From assembly GCF_002265625.1 (NCBI RefSeq), contig NZ_NOVE01000018.1, positions 1 to 53,594 of the forward strand: a stretch of 53,594 nt of DNA, given 5' to 3'. Made by a program: the position numbers and the translations under genes. The notes beneath the pieces are model-generated. The model ran no database searches. It saw only the letters and a list, made by a program, of their open reading frames with translations, and was not told the origin of the DNA. Numbering within the stretch: the first letter of the stretch is position 1; every line of letters starts with the position of its first letter. The stretch comes from Prevotella sp. 885 (GTDB lineage: Bacteria; Bacteroidota; Bacteroidia; Bacteroidales; Bacteroidaceae). Below are positions 47,892-53,594 of this stretch, piece by piece.

Positions 47892-48061
47892 TATCTTTGC
47901 ATCGTATTTGCCACTTTCTATATGGAAGTGGACGTAATATGATAGTAAATAAAGGTTCTTCAGGGACTTTACGATAAGACATTTTTGATATGAAGGTTCG
48001 ATTGATTAAGACTTCTCGGCCATCTCGCATGGTTGAATCAATGAACATAAAGTAGAAAGAG
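47892..48061 (+). promoter_or_regulatory. Promoter and long 5' leader of the antiterminator gene
   Basis: TATCTTTG at 47892-47899 fits the -7 consensus, but no TTTG lies at the proper -33 distance. The untranslated leader is then about 155-160 bases and holds a small hairpin (CCACTT 47911-47916 with AAGTGG 47926-47931). UpxY-type antiterminators of Bacteroides act on their own untranslated leaders, so this is a candidate site of action (inference). Confidence 0.5.
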
Positions 48062-48739
48062 ATGACGACGCAGGATTGCTTGGAATCACTTCCTACAGCC
48101 GACGTAGACCACCGTTTACCAAAGGGCACCCACGTTACCAAGGCTGATGAAAAATCGGACTTGGGTATAGAGAGAACACCCCGTCGTGAAGAGGGTCTGC
48201 CGTGGGGATATTTGTTCATTCATAACATGACGGTTCCTGCCTTTGAGAGGCGGATGAAGGAATACAACAAGAACCATCCCGACTCAGCCCATGCATGTTT
48301 TGTTCATCGCACCTATACTTATAAGGAGAAGAACGAGAGGGGAGGAGTGAAGAAAGAGAATACACCCACCATTAGTGGAATGGTATTCTTGCAAGGCAGA
48401 ACAAGGGACCTTCAGAAATTCCTGAAACTCAATTATTCAACATACCATCTCGTTATCGACAAGTGCAAAGGCAAGCCAGCCTCCATCCCCGACAAGATAA
48501 TGCAACCTTTCATGATGGTATTGAAGGACAATCCGGAACGAGTGACCTTCCTCAGCGACCCCTTCGAAAAGTTCGCCCGTAACCACGTAAAGCTTAGAGT
48601 CATCACAGGCATCTTCGCCGGCTGCGAAGGCTACATCATCCGCATAGACCGCGACCGCCAATTAGTCTTCGACTTCGGCGGCTACGCCGTAGCCATCCGA
48701 GGCGTCCACAAGGAAGACTTCGAGGAAGTGAAAGAATAA
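48062..48739 (+). CDS. UpxY/NusG-like transcription antiterminator
   Basis: A 225-residue NusG paralogue. An N-terminal NusG-like domain (about 45-130, with WGYLFIHNMTVPAFERRMKE) is followed by a C-terminal KOW domain (about 175-215, KLRVITGIFAGCEGYIIRI). Such proteins sit first in Bacteroidales capsule operons and prevent premature termination. Here only a GDP-mannose gene follows, 39 bases on. The 3' half uses noticeably more C-ending codons than the 5' half. Locus specificity is inferred. Confidence 0.8.
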   Translation: MTTQDCLESLPTADVDHRLPKGTHVTKADEKSDLGIERTPRREEGLPWGYLFIHNMTVPAFERRMKEYNKNHPDSAHACFVHRTYTYKEKNERGGVKKENTPTISGMVFLQGRTRDLQKFLKLNYSTYHLVIDKCKGKPASIPDKIMQPFMMVLKDNPERVTFLSDPFEKFARNHVKLRVITGIFAGCEGYIIRIDRDRQLVFDFGGYAVAIRGVHKEDFEEVKE

Positions 48740-48778
48740 TAGTTGTTATTTAGTAGTTATCATTAATAATTAATAATA

Positions 48779-49825
48779 ATGAGAAGTAACCAAGTCATCA
48801 TTATGGCTGGTGGCATCGGTAGCCGCTTCTGGCCCATGTCCACCCCCGACCACCCCAAGCAGTTCATCGACGTGATGGGCGTGGGACGTTCGCTCATCCA
48901 GCTCACCGTCGACCGCTTGAAGCCCATCTGCCCCGTGGAGAATATGTGGGTGGTCACCAACGAGAAATACATCAGCATTGTCAAGGAGCAGATCCCTGAC
49001 ATGCCCGTTGACAATATCCTCGCCGAACCCGAGGCACGCAACACTGCCCCCTGCATCGCCTACGCTTGCTGGAAGATACAGAAGCAGCACCCAAATGCCA
49101 ACATCGTGGTAACCCCATCCGATGCTCTGGTCATCAACACATCAGAATATCAGCGTGTCCTCAGCAAGGCACTCTGCTATACAGCCGACAAGGAAGTCAT
49201 CGTCACCATCGGTATCAAGCCCAGTCGCCCCGAGACCGGCTACGGCTACATCGCCGCTGCCGAGCCCACGGACGTTGACGAGATATATAAGGTGGAAGCT
49301 TTCAAGGAAAAGCCCGACCTCACCACCGCAGAGCAGTACCTCTCTGCTGGCAACTACTACTGGAACGCCGGTATCTTCGTGTGGAACATCGACACCATCA
49401 GCCGAGCCATCCGCACCTTCCAACCCAACCTCGCAGCCATCATGGACGAAATGTCCGATTCCTTCTATACCGACAAGGAGAAAGAGGTGGTAGGCAGACT
49501 CTTTCCCACCTGCGAAAAGATAAGCATCGACTACGCCGTAATGGAGAAGTCGAAAGACATCTTCACCCTCCCCGCCGAGTTCGGCTGGAGCGACTTAGGC
49601 AGCTGGGGTAGCCTCCGCACCCTCCTCCCGCAGGACGATAACGGCAACGCTAAGGTAGGCAAAGACATCCGCCTCTACGACTGCAAGAACTGCGTAGTCC
49701 ACGCCGCCGACGAAACCAAGGTTGTAGTCCAAGGCTTAGATGGCTACATCATAGCCGAAAAGCACGGCCAACTCTTAGTCTGCCAGCTAAAGGAAGAACA
49801 AAGAATCAAAGAGTTCGGCAAATAG
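48779..49825 (+). CDS. Mannose-1-phosphate guanylyltransferase
   Basis: Makes GDP-mannose from mannose-1-phosphate and GTP for surface glycans. The 348-residue single-domain form (ManC/RfbM type without the C-terminal isomerase) has the nucleotide loop MAGGIGSRFWPMS, AEPEARNTAPC, the sugar-binding PETGYGYI and FKEKPD. Codons end strongly in C, unlike the backbone genes. It follows the NusG-like gene, and the 28-bp tandem repeats begin ten bases after its stop. Confidence 0.93.
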   Translation: MRSNQVIIMAGGIGSRFWPMSTPDHPKQFIDVMGVGRSLIQLTVDRLKPICPVENMWVVTNEKYISIVKEQIPDMPVDNILAEPEARNTAPCIAYACWKIQKQHPNANIVVTPSDALVINTSEYQRVLSKALCYTADKEVIVTIGIKPSRPETGYGYIAAAEPTDVDEIYKVEAFKEKPDLTTAEQYLSAGNYYWNAGIFVWNIDTISRAIRTFQPNLAAIMDEMSDSFYTDKEKEVVGRLFPTCEKISIDYAVMEKSKDIFTLPAEFGWSDLGSWGSLRTLLPQDDNGNAKVGKDIRLYDCKNCVVHAADETKVVVQGLDGYIIAEKHGQLLVCQLKEEQRIKEFGK

Positions 49826-49834
49826 TATACTATT

Positions 49835-49918
49835 GATTATTGAGTAGTGATTAGTAGATAGTGATTATTGAGTAGTGATTAGTAGATAGTGATTATTGAG
49901 TAGTGATTAGTGGATAGT
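49835..49918. repeat. Three tandem 28-bp repeats
   Basis: Copies at 49835-49862, 49863-49890 and 49891-49918, the third with one substitution. Each unit is itself two related 14-mers (GATTATTGAGTAGT and GATTAGTAGATAGT), so the array is six degenerate 14-mers. The array starts ten bases after the guanylyltransferase stop codon. There are no spacers, so it is not CRISPR. Confidence 0.9.
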
Positions 49919-49951
49919 AATTTCTCTCAAGCATCCAATACAAACCTGGGA

Positions 49952-49974
49952 GGCTATGGCGTCTCGCCGTAGCC
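49952..49974. repeat. Short hairpin with TCT loop
   Basis: GGCTATGGCG (49952-49961) pairs with CGCCGTAGCC (49965-49974), one G-T pair, loop TCT. It lies 34 bases after the tandem repeats and could terminate the guanylyltransferase transcript, though no T tract follows. Confidence 0.5.
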
Positions 49975-50254
49975 CCGCACCCACGTACAGCCAAGAAACC
50001 ATGATTATTTGACATGAAGACATGTGGTGTAGGGTGTGCAGGCAAAGCCAAGAATAACTCAAAACTCAAAATTCCTAATTCTTCGGTGGTTCCGCCGAAG
50101 ACAATATTTGCATTTCTGATGCTCAATACTATGAGTTGAGCGCACAACAAAATCTTTGGCGCGAAATTCTTGAGTTTTGAGCGTTTGGCGCTATAACGCT
50201 GGTATACAGCTGGTTATGCGTTTTCTGGAAAAAGTACAGGTACAAACGGGTTGT

Positions 50255-50370
50255 CAAAGTGGCACTTTTACGGTGTAATAGTGCCGCTTTTACCACCCTA
50301 TACCTCTACTATTGCGTTGTAATAGCGCCACTTTTAGACTGTGAAAGCGGCGCAATGAGGGCACTTTGTG
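50255..50370. repeat. Cluster of degenerate 17-19-bp repeats
   Basis: GTAATAGTGCCGCTTTTAC (50275-50293) and GTAATAGCGCCACTTTTAG (50319-50337) are close copies. A shorter relative lies at 50255-50271, and a diverged copy, partly inverted, runs through 50341-50370. The words combine TAATAG, GCGCC and CTTTTA. No coding potential. Confidence 0.7.
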
Positions 50371-50598
50371 TTTTTGAAGGTTGACAAGAGAGGCTTTGAT
50401 GCTGTAAAAACCCATAAAAACAGCTTTTTGATTCTCTAGAATCAATTTTTATTTTGTAACATGTTTTTACTCTTTGTACGATATTTGCATCCCAGATAAT
50501 AATTACCAAATACTCACTAATAATTATATTAGGCCTCGCACCCACGAATACAAGCAGATTGAGTATGAGCAGCAGGGTTCCGCAAAGCGGGACCTACA

Positions 50599-50643
50599 AT
50601 CCGAAACCCACTGCAAGCTGCGAAGCAGCGCCGCTGTGGGCAA
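50599..50643. repeat. 45-bp structured direct repeat, copy 1
   Basis: Identical over 45 bases to 51870-51914. Inside, CCCAC/GTGGG can pair as an outer stem around a GCTGC-GAA-GCAGC mini hairpin. The two copies bracket the Panacea antitoxin and its partner. Just before it lies GTTCCGC-AAA-GCGGGAC, another small palindrome, repeated near 50666-50682. Confidence 0.9.
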
Positions 50644-50737
50644 GTAACCCTCTCTTTTTATTTTGTTCCGCGAAGCGGGACAAACGTATAAAGTTAAAGG
50701 AATCTGAAAAAAACTTGGTGGTTTAGTGATAAAGTTG

Positions 50738-50745
50738 TATCTTTG
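50738..50745 (+). promoter_or_regulatory. Promoter -7 box of the Panacea antitoxin gene
   Basis: TATCTTTG at 50738-50745, with CTTG at 50714-50717 giving a 20-base spacer. The leader is about 18 bases. It should drive both genes of the module. Confidence 0.6.
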
Positions 50746-50768
50746 TCAAATTCAAGAAGAATAAGATA

Positions 50769-51362
50769 ATGAAGACAATAGATCAAATATTAAAGATTAA
50801 GGCAGTGGTGCTTTACATTCTTAAGGCATTTCCTGAAGGAGTGGATTACATCCACCTCTTCAAGGTGATGTATTTTGCCCAGCAGAATCAGTTAAAAGAG
50901 TACGGCTTGCCAATCGTCTATGATACTTTTGTGGCAAGAAAGCATGGCCCTGTTCCAACGTTAACCTATAAGGTTTTACGTGGGGTAGAAGGAAAGACTG
51001 ATATTTCTTCTCCTGAATTGAAAGACTTTGCAGATTCTTTGGATGTTCAGTTATCTCAAGATGGACATCAGGTTATCCTTGCTTCAAAGAATGCAAAATG
51101 TGATATGGATGAACTCTCTGTTGCAGATGTCAAAATGCTTGATAAGTGGATTGACAAATGCAAAAATGTAGATCCATTTGACCTGTCTGATAAGTCCCAC
51201 GAGGATAAAGCTTGGAAGCGAGCAAAGCGTCAAGCTGACAAGACAGGTGAGGACACTAAGATTACAATGTATGACATGGCAGAAGCAGCAGGTGCCAGCA
51301 AGGCTATGTTGACAGTTATCCGTGAGCGCCAGTCTTTCCAAAAGGCTTTGGCATGGATTTAA
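50769..51362 (+). CDS. Panacea (SocA/DUF4065) antitoxin-like protein
   Basis: A 197-residue protein whose first 130 residues match the Panacea domain: helical start (LKIKAVVLYILKAFPEGVDY), HLFKVMYFAQQNQLKEYGLP and the characteristic VARKHGPVPTLTYKVL. In known systems this domain neutralises varied toxins by direct binding. The C-terminal part (about 140-197) is basic and helical and may bind the partner or DNA. Its last ten bases overlap the next gene, typical of toxin-antitoxin pairs. Bracketed by 45-bp repeats. Confidence 0.78.
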   Translation: MKTIDQILKIKAVVLYILKAFPEGVDYIHLFKVMYFAQQNQLKEYGLPIVYDTFVARKHGPVPTLTYKVLRGVEGKTDISSPELKDFADSLDVQLSQDGHQVILASKNAKCDMDELSVADVKMLDKWIDKCKNVDPFDLSDKSHEDKAWKRAKRQADKTGEDTKITMYDMAEAAGASKAMLTVIRERQSFQKALAWI

Positions 51363-51823
51363 GGGAACTACAAAAGGCTTATCTTGACAATCTCCGTAAA
51401 GTTACAGAAGAGAAGTTGGAGATAGGTTCATTAATCAGAACCATTATTTCTATAGATGAGGGCTTGGTGTTTAAGGATGGAAGAAATCAGAAGCCAAAGA
51501 AGTTGGTAATCATAGGAGTCGATAAGGTAAAGAAGGTTTGCTATGGGTCGGTATTGGTAAATACCAAGATGAGTCCTAAATCAGCCTATTCTGCCGCATT
51601 CCTCTCTGCCCAGTATCTACTTCATCAGACCGATTACCCTGAATTCTTGAAGTATGACAGCTATGTAGATTGTGGTATGCTCTTCTCTATTCCATTGGAG
51701 AAACTCATGGAAGGAGAGTACTTCGGTACGCTTATAGACTCTGACCTTCAAGGTATTTTTGATATTCTCAAAACAACTGAGACTCTTACTAATAAGGACA
51801 AGAAGAGATTCGGCATAATTTAG
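51353..51823 (+). CDS. Putative toxin partner, possibly MazF/PemK-like
   Basis: A 156-residue protein overlapping the antitoxin gene by ten bases. The pattern of short strands (GSLIRTIIS, KPKKLVIIGVD, KVCYGSVLVNTK) and the C-terminal YDSYVDCGMLFSIPLEKL and KDKKRFGII resemble MazF/PemK-type endoribonucleases, but I cannot point to a full catalytic set. An N-terminal helical extension (1-24) precedes that region. Toxicity is inferred from position beside a Panacea protein. Confidence 0.55.
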   Translation: MDLRELQKAYLDNLRKVTEEKLEIGSLIRTIISIDEGLVFKDGRNQKPKKLVIIGVDKVKKVCYGSVLVNTKMSPKSAYSAAFLSAQYLLHQTDYPEFLKYDSYVDCGMLFSIPLEKLMEGEYFGTLIDSDLQGIFDILKTTETLTNKDKKRFGII

Positions 51824-51869
51824 TAAGGTCTTTGTCATGGCGAGGATAAGATGCATGTTGAGCACAAAC

Positions 51870-51914
51870 ATCCGAAACCCACTGCAAGCTGCGAAGCAGC
51901 GCCGCTGTGGGCAA
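51870..51914. repeat. 45-bp structured direct repeat, copy 2
   Basis: Exact copy of 50599-50643 in the same orientation, 1271 bases downstream, 47 bases after the putative toxin gene. Flanking sequences differ at both ends, so the identity is confined to the repeat. Confidence 0.9.
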
Positions 51915-51970
51915 AGTGAGAACATAACGCTACGTCCTAAGTTATTTATCGTAATCATTATAAAAAAGAT

Positions 51971-52978
51971 ATGGTTGATAATGTATTATATATAATAGGT
52001 AATGGTTTCGATTTACATCATGGTGTAGCAAGTTCATACGCATCATTTTGTGAATGGCTAAAGAAGCATGACTTTGAGTTGTTTAATATATACGAAACAG
52101 TATGTTCGTATGATGCTCTTTGGTCAGATTTTGAGACAAGTATGGCTTATGTAAATCGAGATTATTTCTTGGCGGCAGGTGAGGCAATGTTACCAGATTC
52201 TAAATCTGATCCAGATGATTGGACAATGGCTGACTTTTTACTAGGTGGAGACACGGCAAGATGTATGGTTGAAAATCTTATTGATGATCTTAAGAAGGAT
52301 TTTCATAAGTGGGTATGTTCTTTACATGCTCCACGAGATTACAATCAGAAAATGTTTTATATAGATGATTATGCACGGTTTCTATCGTTCAACTATACCA
52401 CATTCCTTGAAAGTCATTATGGTATACCTTCTTCTCAGGTGAATCATATACATGGAGTTAAAACTCAGCAATGGGGTAGCTTAGTTGTTGGTCACGCAGA
52501 AGATAATGATAAGATATTTGACCAATGGTGGAAATCAAGAGGCTATGATCGTCCACATTATAATAAGAAAGGTAAAAAATACTTTAAGCGCGACAATATC
52601 TATCGAATGTATCAAGGTGATACACAGTATCTTCCCGAATACGAATCCATTACAGAATCTGTAGAATCATATTATTATGATTCTCAAAAGCCGGTAGAAA
52701 AGATTATTTCCTCAAACGTGTCGTATTTTGCATCTTTGCATGAGGTGAAAACAATATATGTATGGGGATTTTCCTTCTCAAAAGTAGACCAACCATATAT
52801 ACGGAAAATAATATCCTCAAACGATAATCCTCAGGCAATTCAATGGTATGTGAGCATATTTTCAGAGGCGGATAAAACCAAGGCTCTGGATACGCTTTTG
52901 CCGTTAAGTATACCTGTTGATAATATACATTTTAAGCCAATGTCTGATTTCTTGATAAACCCCAATTTTCACCATTAA
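51971..52978 (+). CDS. AbiH-family phage abortive infection protein
   Basis: A 335-residue member of the AbiH family, first known from lactococcal phage exclusion. Family motifs are in place: IGNGFDLHHG (9-18), FNYTTFLE near 140, NHIHG near 160 and a following VVGHAEDND. The fold is thought to resemble nucleotide-binding proteins; the mechanism is not established. The gene is much richer in A and T than the backbone, a sign of transfer. A second gene follows after 11 bases, probably in the same operon. No clear TAnnTTTG promoter precedes it. Confidence 0.85.
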   Translation: MVDNVLYIIGNGFDLHHGVASSYASFCEWLKKHDFELFNIYETVCSYDALWSDFETSMAYVNRDYFLAAGEAMLPDSKSDPDDWTMADFLLGGDTARCMVENLIDDLKKDFHKWVCSLHAPRDYNQKMFYIDDYARFLSFNYTTFLESHYGIPSSQVNHIHGVKTQQWGSLVVGHAEDNDKIFDQWWKSRGYDRPHYNKKGKKYFKRDNIYRMYQGDTQYLPEYESITESVESYYYDSQKPVEKIISSNVSYFASLHEVKTIYVWGFSFSKVDQPYIRKIISSNDNPQAIQWYVSIFSEADKTKALDTLLPLSIPVDNIHFKPMSDFLINPNFHH

Positions 52979-52989
52979 GTATTAATGCT

Positions 52990-53478
52990 ATGCTTACAAA
53001 AGATAATATAAAACAACTTGTGCGAGAATTTCTGCGTGAAGCATGTGGATATTTAGGAATCAATGCTTCTCAGATAAGCATTAGTTATATGCCAATACCA
53101 GTTCCGACGATGATGGTGATGCTACTGAAAGAATCGGATGATATCGTCATTAATACAAACTTGCTTAAGAAAGTTGTAGAATGTAATACATATACAATCT
53201 TGCGTAACGATATATACCGTACAGCAAGAGAGATTTACCAGCGCAGAAAGCGTCAAGCAGAAGGAACTCAAGATGACATAAAAGCTGATGAAATTGATGC
53301 CTATGCCTTTGCTTACGCCTTATGTTTCTTAAATGGATTGAGCATAATTATACCTCATCAGTTTGTTGATGCTTGGCATCCAAGGATTCTTCACATTCTC
53401 AACAATGAGTTTCATGAGAATTGTGTATTGCATTCTGTCCCCGATCCAAAATTCATAGGCGAATTTTGGCTCACCTGA
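52990..53478 (+). CDS. Unknown protein, possible metallopeptidase fold lacking the zinc motif
   Basis: A 162-residue protein 11 bases after abiH, equally AT-rich. The layout IVINTNLL, then a helix ending REIYQ, then DEIDAYAFAYALC resembles ImmA/IrrE or related HExxH metallopeptidases, in which the helix would read HExxH-x-x-Q and the later segment supplies the third ligand (E-x-D-A-x-A-F). Here the HExxH place reads RTARE (77-81), so zinc binding should be lost. No signal peptide. Possibly a binding partner or regulator of AbiH. The family match is my pattern reading, not verified. Confidence 0.55.
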   Translation: MLTKDNIKQLVREFLREACGYLGINASQISISYMPIPVPTMMVMLLKESDDIVINTNLLKKVVECNTYTILRNDIYRTAREIYQRRKRQAEGTQDDIKADEIDAYAFAYALCFLNGLSIIIPHQFVDAWHPRILHILNNEFHENCVLHSVPDPKFIGEFWLT

Positions 53479-53491
53479 AAAAGTGTGTGGA

Positions 53492-53594
53492 TTAAGCATA
53501 CAATCTTGTTAGTCTGAAGAGAAAGAATTTCTTGTCAATGATACCCCGAAGTTGTGCTCTGAAATGCTTGACTTTTGCATTGAAAGATTCTGCA
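53492..53594 (-). mobile_element. 3' end of an insertion-sequence transposase (runs off the window)
   Basis: The minus strand encodes 33 residues up to a TAA at 53494-53492, starting AESFNAKVKHFRAQLRG and ending FFLFRLTRLYA. This matches the C terminus of DDE transposases of the ISL3/ISAon1 kind, common in Bacteroidetes. Only the end is inside the window, so completeness and terminal inverted repeats cannot be judged. Confidence 0.65.

Larger units (their letters stand above)
49826..50768. other. Repeat-rich non-coding region
   Basis: About 940 bases with no convincing gene. It holds three tandem 28-bp repeats (49835-49918), a GGCTATGGCG hairpin (49952-49974), a hairpin with CTTCGG/CCGAAG arms near 50080-50099, a CTCAAAACTCAA inverted pair (about 50059 and 50172), degenerate GC-rich repeats (50255-50370), small GAA/AAA-loop palindromes near 50576 and 50666, one copy of the 45-bp direct repeat, and the promoter of the antitoxin gene. 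Short frames on either strand are not supported. Confidence 0.7.

Noticed and set aside
49835..49918. Regular 28-bp repeats that could suggest a CRISPR array
   Set aside because: Units are directly adjacent without spacers and there are no cas genes; this is a simple tandem repeat.
49893..50150. 85-codon minus-strand frame in the repeat region
   Set aside because: Runs through tandem repeats and hairpins; no start signal or similarity.

Overview
The window reads as a chromosomal segment of a Bacteroidales bacterium, most likely Prevotella or a close relative such as Segatella. The reasons are Bacteroidetes-type promoters (TAnnTTTG at -7, often with TTTG about 19-20 bases upstream), a short primary sigma factor without region 1.1, an LpxC-FabZ fusion, a DUF4296 lipoprotein next to lspA, a UpxY/NusG-like antiterminator in front of a sugar-nucleotide gene, and little Shine-Dalgarno signal. 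No rRNA, tRNA or CRISPR array was recognised.

Positions 1-47,760 are a dense housekeeping backbone. From left to right: nadK; radA (minus) divergent from an orphan SsuA-like lipoprotein and a TPR protein; the primary sigma factor (minus) divergent from ileS; a Cys-less DksA/TraR-like protein, lspA, a DUF4296 lipoprotein, a small unknown protein, nadC and a C69 dipeptidase on plus. A long minus-strand run follows: panC-panD-dnaB, folC, grpE-dnaJ, an ABC-F ATPase, a class A penicillin-binding protein, miaA, the lipid A genes lpxD-lpxC/fabZ-lpxA, and a probable operon phoH-purC-menG-aroE-purM-prfA-pyrF. After a plus-strand DUF5715 protein come brkB/yihY-nudix-ispE and maeB on minus, a TetR regulator and a polysaccharide flippase on plus, and a second ABC-F ATPase on minus.

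From about 47,800 the character changes. A UpxY/NusG-like antiterminator with a leader of roughly 160 bases precedes a mannose-1-phosphate guanylyltransferase, as at the head of a surface-polysaccharide locus, but no further glycan genes follow. About 940 non-coding bases come next, holding tandem 28-bp repeats, degenerate GC-rich repeats and small palindromes. Then come a Panacea (SocA/DUF4065) antitoxin gene overlapping a possible MazF/PemK-like toxin gene, bracketed by two identical 45-bp structured direct repeats; an AT-rich AbiH-family phage-defence gene; a 162-aa partner that looks like a metallopeptidase fold without its zinc motif; and the 3' end of a transposase. This right-hand 5 kb is the accessory, defence-island-like part.

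The strongest points for follow-up are the isoleucyl-tRNA synthetase, whose HIGH signature reads GIHH (a swap linked to extreme mupirocin resistance in IleRS2 enzymes), the AbiH plus pseudo-metallopeptidase pair, and the repeat-bracketed Panacea module.
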